A stretch of 64,000 nt of DNA from positions 1-64,000 of the IMG/VR virus record IMGVR_UViG_3300037189_015081; one strand, written 5' to 3'. Both the position numbers and the translations under genes were made by a program. Source of the stretch: a virus. Within the stretch, counting starts at the first letter, position 1, and each line of letters opens with the position of its first letter. Below, piece by piece: positions 31,420-44,410 of the stretch. The notes below the pieces were generated by a model. It saw only the letters and a program-made list of their open reading frames with translations. It was not told the DNA's origin and did not search any database.

Positions 31420-33117
31420 ATGTACCGTCGCTCTTTTGCGCCAAAAATAGCGGCAGTAACACTGTCACTAGTGTTCCTGTTTGCCGTCCTTGCTCCCGTG
31501 TTCTTGATCTCCTCTGAGGCTTCCGCGTACCCGGTTCCGCAGTCAGCGGAAGAATACGCGGCGTACATTGCTGATGCGCAGCACCTGGTTGACGTCGCGG
31601 AAGGCAACTTGTCGTCTAGGAATCAAGAAGTATCAGCCGCACAAAGTGAACTTGACTCTGCCAGGCAGAATGCCTTAAGCGCTCAGGATGCCGAGACAGC
31701 GGCGTTGAACTCGCGCGACTCCGCCCAGGTCGCGTACGACACCCAACTAGTTCCTATCAGCACTGTCACGTACGACAGCGGAATCACCGCCGACGTATTT
31801 AACCGTCGCGGCTACAACTCGGGTCCCCCCATTCCGTCCGTATATGAGACTCCAACATACTCAAAAAACGTGCCACAGATCGACTTCAACTGGGGAAGCG
31901 GGTACATTCTGCAAACCGGAAACAATTGGTACTCAGAAGACGTAATCGTAAGATTCACGGGAAACCTTATCTTCCCCGCGGACGGCTACTACCAGTTTTA
32001 CACACCCGCCGATGATGGTACAAAACTAAACATCGCGGGGACGGACCTGATCAACAACTGGTGGGATAAAGGTGGCGGAGGAACACCGTCACAGTACACA
32101 TTTTTTAGAGGTGGAGTGCTCTATCCGTTTACACTGTACTACTATGAAAACGGCGGGGCAGCAAACGTCTCCTTCCAGTATCGTCAAACAACCACAAACT
32201 GGCAGGTAGTTCCAGCCGCTCTCTTTGCGCAGAACCCTGTCACGACGATCACGTATGAACATGATCCAGAGCTTCTTACCGCGCTTAATTCCCGGCAGTC
32301 AGAGTACGAGGCCGCCATTGCTGCAAGAGAGCAGGCCGATGCAGACGTAGCCACGGCTGAGCAAACCCTCAACACGCTCACAGCAACGCTGGCTGATTTA
32401 GAACAACAGCTTCTTAGCGCACAGGAAAACCTGGCGGCGGTTCCAGCATACATCGCCCCGGTAATCGTTCCAACACCTGAACCAACACTTGAGCCGATAC
32501 CGTCAGTGACGCCGGAGCCAGAGCCGTCACCGACACCGTCACAGGTAGCAACGCCGACCATAGAACCTGTTCCACCGGTGGTGCAGCCAGTTGCCGCACC
32601 TGAGCCGGAACCAGCGCCAGCCGCTCCGCAGCCTGTAGAAGCACCAGCAACAACGACAAGCGCTGAACCTGCACCGGTTGCTCCGCTAGAGATCACCATT
32701 CCAGAAGACCCGCAGAACATGACCGTGGCAGAAGCAGCAGTCCTAAAAGCTGACGCACTGGCCGTACTCGACAACGCGCAGCCGGGAAGCGAACAATACG
32801 ACAAAGCCCTTGAAGCCCTGTACGCCGTCGCGCAGGCTGATGACATCAAGGTTGATCCACAACTAGCGGCTGTCCCGGTTCTTGGAGCCGCACTTAGCGG
32901 GGTAGTATACCTTGTCAACTTTGTTGGCAACGTCGGGGCGGACATGTCACCTAAAATGCGTGAAGAGTCCAAGAAAGTAGTCGTGTCCGCCGTTGTCGCC
33001 GGACAGATCGCACAGGTTGCCGCATCCGCGGCCGTAGCAACCACTGGGGGAGCTAGCGGCGGAACCGGCGGGAGCAGCTCGTCCAAGAAATCATCACCAT
33101 CATCAAAAAGGAAGTAA
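31420..33117 (+). CDS. Exported PA14-domain protein with coiled coil and Pro-rich stalk
   Basis: 565 residues. Residues 1-36 are a signal peptide (basic start, L-V-F-L-F-A-V-L-A-P-V-F-L, cleavage near A-S-A-Y). Residues 40-100 form a coiled coil, 110-270 a PA14-like beta-sandwich (W-Y-S-E-D, F-T-G-N-L-I-F-P-A-D-G-Y-Y-Q-F-Y-T-P-A-D-D-G, then a calcium-site-like D-D-G), 285-340 a second coiled coil, 345-430 a Pro/Glu/Ala stalk with T-P-E-P repeats. A hydrophobic segment near 490 and a Ser/Lys-rich end follow. PA14 domains bind glycans. Exported during infection, it might decorate the cell surface, for example to block superinfection, or end up on the virion. Role inferred. Confidence 0.7.
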   Translation: MYRRSFAPKIAAVTLSLVFLFAVLAPVFLISSEASAYPVPQSAEEYAAYIADAQHLVDVAEGNLSSRNQEVSAAQSELDSARQNALSAQDAETAALNSRDSAQVAYDTQLVPISTVTYDSGITADVFNRRGYNSGPPIPSVYETPTYSKNVPQIDFNWGSGYILQTGNNWYSEDVIVRFTGNLIFPADGYYQFYTPADDGTKLNIAGTDLINNWWDKGGGGTPSQYTFFRGGVLYPFTLYYYENGGAANVSFQYRQTTTNWQVVPAALFAQNPVTTITYEHDPELLTALNSRQSEYEAAIAAREQADADVATAEQTLNTLTATLADLEQQLLSAQENLAAVPAYIAPVIVPTPEPTLEPIPSVTPEPEPSPTPSQVATPTIEPVPPVVQPVAAPEPEPAPAAPQPVEAPATTTSAEPAPVAPLEITIPEDPQNMTVAEAAVLKADALAVLDNAQPGSEQYDKALEALYAVAQADDIKVDPQLAAVPVLGAALSGVVYLVNFVGNVGADMSPKMREESKKVVVSAVVAGQIAQVAASAAVATTGGASGGTGGSSSSKKSSPSSKRK

Positions 33118-33120
33118 AAA

Positions 33121-33531
33121 ATGTATGAATATCGAGTAAAGTCAGTTCTCAATGTCGTTGACGGCGACACGATCGACGTTGACATCGACCTGGGGTTTGA
33201 CATCTCGCTGACAAAGCGCGTGCGACTCGCGGGCATTGACACGCCGGAATCGCGCACGAGCGACGACAATGAAAAGACCTTTGGTCTTGAAGCCAAAGAG
33301 GTTCTTAAGAAAGCTCTTGAACACGCAAAGGTAGTCGTGATTCGCACTGAACTGCCAGACTCGTCTGAAAAATACGGACGAATTCTTGGCTGGCTCTATA
33401 TCGACGGGGCTCAGGAATCATTCAACAAGACGCTGGTATCGTCTGGGTACGCCTGGGACTACGCTGGTGGAACCAAGGTAAAGGACTTCGAGATTCTTAA
33501 GCAGCGACGTGCCGCTGCAGGTATCAAGTAG
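33121..33531 (+). CDS. Staphylococcal-nuclease-like endonuclease
   Basis: 136 residues. V-D-G-D-T near 16-20 (metal-binding Asp), R-V-R-L-A-G-I-D-T-P-E-S (catalytic Arg and Glu) and K-Y-G-R-I-L-G (second catalytic Arg) match the TNase/SNc family. No signal peptide, so it acts inside the cell, probably in host DNA breakdown or phage DNA processing. ATG three bases after the previous stop. Confidence 0.9.
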   Translation: MYEYRVKSVLNVVDGDTIDVDIDLGFDISLTKRVRLAGIDTPESRTSDDNEKTFGLEAKEVLKKALEHAKVVVIRTELPDSSEKYGRILGWLYIDGAQESFNKTLVSSGYAWDYAGGTKVKDFEILKQRRAAAGIK

Positions 33532-33545
33532 AAGCGAGGATAATC

Positions 33546-33743
33546 ATGAAAAAAATTGCAGCATTCTTTAAGGACCTGTTCAAGGACCTGGTTGACCAGG
33601 CTTGGACGCTACTCGGTCTCGCCATTGCGTACCTCGTTCTTGAAGGTTCGGCACGGACACTTACCGGAAACCTCATTCTTATCACTCTAGGGATCTGGGT
33701 TCTCACATTCCCGTTGCGACGCGATAAAAACGACCTCGAATAG
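33546..33743 (+). CDS. Small membrane protein, holin-like
   Basis: 65 residues. An amphipathic N-terminus (K-K-I-A-A-F-F-K-D-L-F-K-D-L-V) precedes two short hydrophobic stretches (L-L-G-L-A-I-A-Y-L-V-L and L-I-L-I-T-L-G-I-W-V-L) and a charged end. The GAGGATAATC upstream gives the ribosome binding site. Holin or other membrane role is a guess. Confidence 0.55.
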   Translation: MKKIAAFFKDLFKDLVDQAWTLLGLAIAYLVLEGSARTLTGNLILITLGIWVLTFPLRRDKNDLE

Positions 33744-33746
33744 TTC

Positions 33747-33767
33747 TCGCGCCTGGCGCGATAAAAT
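33747..33767 (+). promoter_or_regulatory. Hairpin abutting a TAAAAT box
   Basis: TCGCGC (33747-33752), loop CTG, GCGCGA (33756-33761), followed immediately by TAAAAT (33762-33767) and AGCATC, then AAGGAGA. The box matches the TAAAATAGA set at 1272, 35524 and 40952. The hairpin may end upstream transcription while the box restarts it. Confidence 0.38.
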
Positions 33768-33785
33768 AGCATCAAGGAGACAAAC

Positions 33786-33866
33786 ATGACTCTGTCGTTA
33801 AGTAAAACTATTACCGTAGCGGCTAAAGCAGCGTGCGGAGAAACCTGCACCTGCGGTAAAAAGTAG
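33786..33866 (+). CDS. Cys-rich micro-ORF
   Basis: 26 residues from ATG 33786 with a strong AAGGAGA ribosome binding site. Ends A-C-G-E-T-C-T-C-G-K-K, a C-x3-C-x-C motif suited to metal binding or to redox or peptide modification. One base separates its stop from the next start. Not matched to a family. Confidence 0.5.
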   Translation: MTLSLSKTITVAAKAACGETCTCGKK

Positions 33867-33867
33867 C

Positions 33868-34050
33868 GTGGCGTACCATAGCGAGGACAGAACCACTGTT
33901 CTTCGTGAGCTACTTGCCTTGGTCCAGGAAAAGGACTCGCAGGGCGACATCATAGCGGCCGAGGTTCTTATCTGGGCTTTCCGGCGGCTAGTCGGAGATC
34001 CAACAGACCCTAATAAGTACCCTGAAACGAAAGACAACTATGGCAACTAA
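33868..34050 (+). CDS. Small hypothetical protein
   Basis: 60 residues from GTG 33868. Helical (V-L-R-E-L-L-A-L-V-Q-E-K, A-A-E-V-L-I-W-A-F-R-R). The end overlaps the thioredoxin gene by 11 bases. No function recognised. Confidence 0.55.
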   Translation: MAYHSEDRTTVLRELLALVQEKDSQGDIIAAEVLIWAFRRLVGDPTDPNKYPETKDNYGN

Positions 34051-34363
34051 AATAGCCAGCACCGAGACATTTGACGATCTAGTACTGCGCGCCGACAAGC
34101 CCGTTCTCGTTGACTTCTGGGCAGAGTGGTGCGGTCCGTGCCGCGCACTAGCTCCAATTCTTGATCAAATCGCTGAAGAGCACGGTGACAAGATCAAAAT
34201 TGTAAAAGTAAACGTTGACGACAACCCGGAACTTGGCTCGCGATACCGGGTAACGTCCTTGCCGATGATGAAGGTCATTGTCCAGGGTGAAGTCGCTAAA
34301 ACAATTCCAGGGGTCAAACCCAAACACGTGCTAGAATTTGAACTAGCAGATTTCATCCAATAG
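34040..34363 (+). CDS. Thioredoxin
   Basis: 107 residues, the normal thioredoxin length. W-A-E-W-C-G-P-C at 27-34 (redox Cys31 and Cys34), D-F-W at 25-27 and the cis-Pro segment S-L-P-M are all present. It can reduce ribonucleotide reductase and other phage enzymes; the R2 gene is 4 kb upstream on the same strand. Its stop lies in the arm of a terminator-like hairpin. Confidence 0.94.
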   Translation: MATKIASTETFDDLVLRADKPVLVDFWAEWCGPCRALAPILDQIAEEHGDKIKIVKVNVDDNPELGSRYRVTSLPMMKVIVQGEVAKTIPGVKPKHVLEFELADFIQ

Positions 34364-34417
34364 GAGAGACTGCGTAAGAGCCGGTTATCGAATACGATTT
34401 CCGGCTCTTCTCCTATT
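34359..34417 (+). terminator. Two-tier hairpin after thioredoxin
   Basis: AATAGGAGA (34359-34367) pairs with TCTCCTATT (34409-34417), and inside it AGAGCCGG (34377-34384) pairs with CCGGCTCT (34401-34408). Only a short T-rich end follows. A probable terminator or processing site between thioredoxin and the glycosyltransferase. Confidence 0.55.
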
Positions 34418-34454
34418 AGAATTGACCAATACGTCATGACGATAGGACTAAAAA

Positions 34455-35513
34455 ATGAAGGTTGCCGTTTACACCATCGCTCTAAATGAGGCGGCGCATG
34501 TTGAGCGCTGGTACGAATCTTCACGTGACGCTGACTATCATCTGATTCTCGACACTGGATCCACAGATGACACGGTACAGATCGCTCGTGATCTCGGGAT
34601 AACCGTACTCGAGGCACGTGTTTTTCCGTGGAGATTTGACCTGGCTAGAAACACGGCAATGGCGCTGTTGCCGAGCGACATTGACTACTGCGTCTCAATG
34701 GACATGGACGAGATTCTTATGCCAGGGTGGCGTTCTGAATTAGAAAAGGCGTATGAGGCAGGTGCAACACTTGCACGGCTAATGTTTACGTTCTCCTTTA
34801 ATCCAGACGGTACTCCAGGGTTTCAGTTTGGCGCAAGCCGTATTCACGCTAGAAACGGTTACATTTGGAAGTACCCGATCCACGAGGTGATAGCGCCGTA
34901 CCAGATTGAAGAGAAGCAGTTCTGGACTGGTATAGAAATGCAACACCACCCGGACAGGACAAAGTCTAGAGAACAGTACATGCCCATGCTCGAGGCTGCG
35001 GTACGGAGTGACCCGCTAGATGCACGCCTCTCCTTCTACTATGGTCGTGAACTTATGTATCACGGCAGGAACCGCGAGGCGGTACAGGAGCTGGAGCGAT
35101 TCCTGTCTCTCCCAACAGCAACATGGGTTGGTGACCGATCCGATGCCATGCTCTACATATCAAAGTGCGTCGCTGACCCGGTCGAGGCTCGCCAATGGGT
35201 GTCGATGTCTATCCGAGAAACACCTGATAGACGCGAAGGGTACGTTCGCATGGCGCTACTGTGCTATCACTCTGGAGAGTACCGTGAGGCTCTGAACTAC
35301 GCCGAGCGCGCGATAGCCATAACTGATAGACCGCTACAGTACATGTGCGAAGAATGGGCGTGGAACTGGGAGCTATGGGACGTGGCCGCGATCTCAGCCT
35401 GGTGCATTGGTGAAAAGGAAAAGGCCGTACAGTACGGAGAAATCGCACTGGATCTCGGGCCGCATGTTCCACGTCTACACGAAAACATGAAATACTACTC
35501 GGGTAAGGTCTAG
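34455..35513 (+). CDS. GT-A glycosyltransferase with TPR-like C-terminus
   Basis: 352 residues. N-terminal family 2-like domain: T-I-A-L-N-E, L-D-T-G-S-T-D-D-T and D-M-D-E (metal-binding DxD) near residue 82. The C-terminal 170 residues contain TPR-like helix pairs (L-S-F-Y-Y-G-R-E-L-M-Y-H-G-R, A-L-L-C-Y-H-S-G-E-Y-R-E-A-L-N-Y-A-E). Such enzymes glycosylate proteins or surface polymers. Lying just before the fibre array, it could modify tail fibres or host wall sugars. It has its own start after the terminator hairpin. Confidence 0.82.
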   Translation: MKVAVYTIALNEAAHVERWYESSRDADYHLILDTGSTDDTVQIARDLGITVLEARVFPWRFDLARNTAMALLPSDIDYCVSMDMDEILMPGWRSELEKAYEAGATLARLMFTFSFNPDGTPGFQFGASRIHARNGYIWKYPIHEVIAPYQIEEKQFWTGIEMQHHPDRTKSREQYMPMLEAAVRSDPLDARLSFYYGRELMYHGRNREAVQELERFLSLPTATWVGDRSDAMLYISKCVADPVEARQWVSMSIRETPDRREGYVRMALLCYHSGEYREALNYAERAIAITDRPLQYMCEEWAWNWELWDVAAISAWCIGEKEKAVQYGEIALDLGPHVPRLHENMKYYSGKV

Positions 35514-35523
35514 TATCTCCAGG

Positions 35524-35529
35524 TAAAAT
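35524..35529 (+). promoter_or_regulatory. TAAAATAGA promoter-like box before fibre array
   Basis: TAAAAT followed by AGA, 3 bases before the likely TTG start at 35533. Same motif as at 1272 and 40952. It may drive the fibre cluster. Confidence 0.35.
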
Positions 35530-35532
35530 AGA

Positions 35533-35904
35533 TTGCAGGCGCGTGAGATTGAGGTTGGCGTGGCATTTCCTGCATCTGTACCGGTGTTGAAGATTTACAA
35601 GGGTGATACCTTCAATGCCTCTTTTGTGCTGAAAAGTAACGACGAACCAATCGACTTTGTTGCTCAGGGATGGACCACCTGGACAGCTCAATGGCGTGAA
35701 ACAAAAACAGCGACGGCTTCTGTACCGTTCATTGTTGACGCGTCACAGTCAAACATCGGGCGCATCAAGATCACTATGACGGCCATGAACACTCGCAGCG
35801 TGAAAAAAGGATACTGGGATATACAGGCAATCCGCGGTGAAGAAGTAAAAACATGGCTACGCGGTGACGTACTCACGGACGGGGACGTTACGCGTGGTAG
35901 TTAA
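35533..35904 (+). CDS. BppU-like baseplate or tail accessory protein
   Basis: 123 residues from TTG 35533 (a GTG near 35560 is an alternative). [22 protein letters not shown] and W-T-A-Q-W-R-E resemble the N-terminal beta domain of BppU-type proteins, which attach receptor-binding proteins to the baseplate. First gene of the fibre array, overlapping the next. Confidence 0.5.
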   Translation: MQAREIEVGVAFPASVPVLKIYKGDTFNASFVLKSNDEPIDFVAQGWTTWTAQWRETKTATASVPFIVDASQSNIGRIKITMTAMNTRSVKKGYWDIQAIRGEEVKTWLRGDVLTDGDVTRGS

Positions 35905-36340
35905 GTCGATAAAAAACGGCGATGAAGTCGTCGTCGAGGTTGTTGAGACACAGGTAGTAGAGGTCGAGGTATCCTCTGAGGTATCAGTAGTAGAGGTTGC
36001 CACTGGTGTAATTGGACCAGTCGGACAGACAGGTCCAACGGGTCCGATCGGACCTCAAGGTGTAACAGGCCCAACAGGTAGTACTGGACCGACTGGTGCC
36101 ACTGGTGCTACAGGGCCTGGAGTTACCCCAGAGGAAGTCATCGCGATTACCTCGTATACTCACAGCCAGCTTGCTCCTTTTTCTACTTGGACCATAACCC
36201 ACAATCTTGGTTTTCAACCCAACGTCACCGTCTTTGACACCGCATTGACGATGATCGAGGGCAATGTCGTACACAATAGCGCCAACTCACTAACCATTCA
36301 GTTTTCAGCGGCAATCTCTGGAAGCGCAGTTCTATCCTAA
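35894..36340 (+). CDS. Short collagen-like fibre protein
   Basis: 148 residues from GTG 35894, overlapping the previous stop. Val/Glu-rich start, a collagen-like G-x-y run ([10 protein letters not shown]) near 40-75, then a domain with [14 protein letters not shown] that is shared with the C-terminus of the next protein. Collagen-like repeats form a triple helix, so a trimeric fibre is expected. Confidence 0.7.
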   Translation: MVVKSIKNGDEVVVEVVETQVVEVEVSSEVSVVEVATGVIGPVGQTGPTGPIGPQGVTGPTGSTGPTGATGATGPGVTPEEVIAITSYTHSQLAPFSTWTITHNLGFQPNVTVFDTALTMIEGNVVHNSANSLTIQFSAAISGSAVLS

Positions 36341-36349
36341 GGAAAGAAA

Positions 36350-38095
36350 ATGTCACGTAATTTTCTAACTAGCATCAATCTGAACAAGAACGAACTGCTA
36401 AACGCAGCGATTCAGAGCCTTGCTTATGAGCCAAACAGCCCGTCAATCGGTCAAATCTATTTTGATACCGCCATGAACCACCTGCGCCAGTGGGACGGTA
36501 CTCAGTGGCTTGAGTACCTAACCGCTGAATCGGGTGCTGGTTACATTACCTCTGTTGGTAGCAACCTGAGCGTTACTGACCAGCAGCTTGATCTGGGTGA
36601 AAAGGTAGTAATCACTGACGCTACTCAGACCCTGTCTAATAAAACCGTAGATGGCGCAAAGGTTACAGGAACCACGTCATTCCGCGATGGTTCTGACACT
36701 GAGTACGTAAAGATTGAGCAGTCATACACGGGTACAACCCGCGTCACCTCTGTAGATGACATCGCCATCCGCTCGACTGGCGGTGACGTAATCCTTTACC
36801 CAGGTAATGATGACGGCGGCCCTGGTCGCGCCTATGTCCACTGGGGTAATGACGCCACTGGATCAAACCCGCAGAACGAAATTACAACCGCTGGAAATAC
36901 CCAGACTCTTACCAACAAGACCATTGATAACGGTATTGTAACTGGCACCACATCGTTCCGTGACGCGAGCAACAATGAGGGACTTACTATCGATGTTTCT
37001 AACATCGGTACTGCTCACCTTATCGCTGCAGACGACCTCTCGCTTCGTGCAACTAATGACATCGTTCTCTACCCGGGCAACGATGCTGGCGGCGGACACA
37101 CTGGTAAGGCGTACATCCACTGGGGTAACGACTCCACAGACGCACACCCGGAGCGCGAGATCGCTACTGTGGGTACTAGCCAGACCTTCGACAGCAAGAC
37201 CCTCACCAACACTACTCTTGGTGATGACCTTGACGCCGCATCCACATACCGAGTAGTGAACCTGCTTGATCCCACAAATCCACAGGATGCTGCTACTAAG
37301 GCGTACGTTGACGCCACAGCTCAGGGGCTTTCGGTTCTTGGTTCAGTGCGCACCGCGACTGGTGTAAACATTGACATTACCGCGAACGCTTCGAGCCCAA
37401 TTAGTGGAGTAACGCTTGCCAATGGCGACCGTGTTCTTGTTAAAGCACAGGATACCGCCACTGAAAACGGTATTTACATCTACAACTCTGGTTCACAAAC
37501 CCTTGTAGCGTCAACCGTTCCTTCAGACACAGGGATCAAGGAGGGTTCCTACGTCCTCGTTGAGGAAGGCGCCTATGCTGCTCAGGGTTGGATCGTAACC
37601 GCGTTCTCTGCTGGTGCTTCTACTTGGACGCAGTTCTCTGCCGCGGGTGAGTACACCTCTGGTTATGGAATTGACATTAACGGTCAAGTAATCAGTGTTC
37701 TTTTGGACTCGGATAGCCTTTCATTGTCAGGTGATGGTCTACGGGTCAACTACCACACCGATGGTGGTCTTGACAACGACAGTGGTCTTTACGTAAAGAC
37801 TGGCACTGGTGTAACAATTGACAACAGCGGAAACGTCGCCCTTGACACAAACAACGGTTACGGTGTTCGCAAGGTTGCTACAAACAACAGCGCTCTTACC
37901 GCGTCTGGTGGTCAGGTTACGTGGGTTGTTACCCACAACCTGGGAACACAGGACGTCACCGTTCAACTTCGCGACCTAGCCACGAACGCCCTTGTCGAGG
38001 TTGACGTTGTGCTGACAAGCAGCAACGCAGCTACTCTTTCATGGGTTTCAGAGGACGTCAATGCTGATTCCTACCGTGTCGTCATTGTAGGATAG
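36350..38095 (+). CDS. Tail fibre protein with repeated modules
   Basis: 581 residues. N-terminal I-N-L-N-K-N-E-L-L-N-A plus G-Q-I-Y-F-D-T-A-x-x-x-L-R-Q-W-D-G is a widespread phage fibre start. Two copies of a ~95-residue module (Q-T-L-(S/T)-N-K-T, V-T-G-T-T-S-F-R-D, V/I-H-W-G-N-D) follow, then a segment with D-P-T-N-P-Q-D-A-A-T-K-A-Y-V-D typical of fibre shafts, and the T-H-N-L-G end domain. Strong AAGGAAAG ribosome binding site. Confidence 0.82.
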   Translation: MSRNFLTSINLNKNELLNAAIQSLAYEPNSPSIGQIYFDTAMNHLRQWDGTQWLEYLTAESGAGYITSVGSNLSVTDQQLDLGEKVVITDATQTLSNKTVDGAKVTGTTSFRDGSDTEYVKIEQSYTGTTRVTSVDDIAIRSTGGDVILYPGNDDGGPGRAYVHWGNDATGSNPQNEITTAGNTQTLTNKTIDNGIVTGTTSFRDASNNEGLTIDVSNIGTAHLIAADDLSLRATNDIVLYPGNDAGGGHTGKAYIHWGNDSTDAHPEREIATVGTSQTFDSKTLTNTTLGDDLDAASTYRVVNLLDPTNPQDAATKAYVDATAQGLSVLGSVRTATGVNIDITANASSPISGVTLANGDRVLVKAQDTATENGIYIYNSGSQTLVASTVPSDTGIKEGSYVLVEEGAYAAQGWIVTAFSAGASTWTQFSAAGEYTSGYGIDINGQVISVLLDSDSLSLSGDGLRVNYHTDGGLDNDSGLYVKTGTGVTIDNSGNVALDTNNGYGVRKVATNNSALTASGGQVTWVVTHNLGTQDVTVQLRDLATNALVEVDVVLTSSNAATLSWVSEDVNADSYRVVIVG

Positions 38096-38140
38096 TAATA
38101 CCGCTCCACGTATTTTACCGACACCACTACAGGACGCGAC

Positions 38141-39481
<1,341 letters not shown>

Positions 39482-39491
39482 GAGATAAACA

Positions 39492-40448
39492 ATGGTTTAT
39501 TACGAACCCACATACGCCTCATCGGCAACACCTGCCGTTGACGTTATGAACGACATGCAGACCAAGATGGTTGCTGGTGGCTGGACTTTTGTTGAGACCT
39601 TTACGTCTGGTACAGATGTCACGGACGTTTACAAGTCCCCCGCTGCGAGTAACTCTCTTGCTATGGATTACTTTATCTACCTCAACAGAACAGCTACAAC
39701 TGCCACCGTTGTCACAGTTGGAATTTCCGAGCAGTATGACTCAACGGGTAAAAAAGCCCTAAAGTACGCCACTAACGTGTTGACTTCTCTAACTCCTAAC
39801 CCCACAGACTTTACTGTAAACGATACTGGTGTCGTGCTTAACGGAGCATCTGCACTAAACAAAATTACGCTGTTCTCTCTTGCACTAAACACCGCCCGAG
39901 CATTTAGCATCAATATAACTCCAGAAAGAGTTATGGTAACCTCTCAGACTCTAGCAACGGCAGGAACAGCAAACGGTGCCTACGTAGGCATCTTTGACGC
40001 TAGCTCCACTGCATGGACCGTATGTCTCGGAGTTGTAACCTTTACCATGAGCTCCACAAGCCCTTCTTCTGGTGCCACGTGGGGGGCTGTAACAAGGGCA
40101 CCAAATAGACCTGCAGGTATCAACTTGTTTCAAGCGTTCCAATCTACGTACAACTGGGTTCAGGGTATTTTTAGAAACGGGACCGCATCCTCGCCGACTT
40201 TCACCGACACCTACGGCGGCACAGTTATTGGTCGACTAGGGATGACAACATACCCGTCATATACCGACACGGGAGTTCCCCCAGCAGGAGTGTTTAAAGA
40301 CCTCATAATTACAACACAAGGTGGTGCCAACACTCTTGGAGGAGATACGCTCGCAGTTACTTACGGCTCAACAACCCTTAACTATTTTAGTCTTGGAAAG
40401 AGTACCACTCACGGTACTGTATACAGCTGCTGGTTCCCAAAGCAGTAG
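39492..40448 (+). CDS. Tail-associated structural protein
   Basis: 318 residues without collagen repeats. M-V-Y-Y-E-P-T-Y-A-S, then W-T-F-V-E-T-F-T-S-G-T-D-V-T-D-V-Y-K-S-P-A and a C-terminal beta-rich region ending in S-C-W-F-P-K. Position and Ser/Thr-rich beta composition indicate a virion protein, maybe a spike or baseplate component. No family named. Confidence 0.65.
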   Translation: MVYYEPTYASSATPAVDVMNDMQTKMVAGGWTFVETFTSGTDVTDVYKSPAASNSLAMDYFIYLNRTATTATVVTVGISEQYDSTGKKALKYATNVLTSLTPNPTDFTVNDTGVVLNGASALNKITLFSLALNTARAFSINITPERVMVTSQTLATAGTANGAYVGIFDASSTAWTVCLGVVTFTMSSTSPSSGATWGAVTRAPNRPAGINLFQAFQSTYNWVQGIFRNGTASSPTFTDTYGGTVIGRLGMTTYPSYTDTGVPPAGVFKDLIITTQGGANTLGGDTLAVTYGSTTLNYFSLGKSTTHGTVYSCWFPKQ

Positions 40449-40454
40449 GTATTT

Positions 40455-40685
40455 ATGACAGCATATACCGCCACCGTTCCAGCAGGCGCTCTCGCCTCTC
40501 CTTTTGCGAGGGTCAGTGCTTTAAGATACTCCCCAGCAGGAGCAACAACCACTTATACGTTTGTTTCTCACGCATACTCAGCTCCAGTTAGTATTCGCTC
40601 TCCGCATCTTGCCTTTCAAAAAGCGGCGCAGTCAACTACGGTTCCAAGTATTCCAATACAGACAACAATACCCAAACTACCTTAA
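40455..40685 (+). CDS. Small structural-type protein
   Basis: 76 residues, six bases after the previous stop. Beta-like, rich in Ala, Thr, Ser and Pro. No motif. Likely coupled accessory of the preceding protein. Confidence 0.5.
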   Translation: MTAYTATVPAGALASPFARVSALRYSPAGATTTYTFVSHAYSAPVSIRSPHLAFQKAAQSTTVPSIPIQTTIPKLP

Positions 40686-40694
40686 GGAAAACAC

Positions 40695-40925
40695 ATGTAC
40701 ACAGCAGGATACGGAGACTCCCCTACCGAGCCCACCGAACAGAAAAGCTTTAAGACCCGTGAAGAGGCGCAGGCCTGGCTCGACGAGATCATTCCTACTC
40801 TTCCAGAGCAGACACTCGTCTCTGAGGAAATCCCCGAGACAGTTGTTGACGGAAACGTGGTTCCCGCAGTTCCAGCAGTCTACGAGTGCTCTTGGTGCGC
40901 CTGGATCTCAAACGACGACGCGTAA
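40695..40925 (+). CDS. Small hypothetical protein
   Basis: 76 residues with AAGGAAA before ATG 40695. Acidic, with F-K-T-R-E-E-A-Q-A-W-L-D-E-I-I and a C-S-W-C pair near the end. Unknown role within the fibre array. Confidence 0.5.
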   Translation: MYTAGYGDSPTEPTEQKSFKTREEAQAWLDEIIPTLPEQTLVSEEIPETVVDGNVVPAVPAVYECSWCAWISNDDA

Positions 40926-40951
40926 ACTCGTCAACAAAACAATAACAGAGA

Positions 40952-44401
<3,450 letters not shown>

Positions 44402-44410
44402 GATTAAAAA

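Noticed and set aside
32184-33347. Long minus-strand open frame (about 387 codons) over the PA14 and nuclease genes
   Set aside because: Ser/Thr/Ala-rich antisense of the Pro-rich stalk; it spans two clear plus-strand genes.
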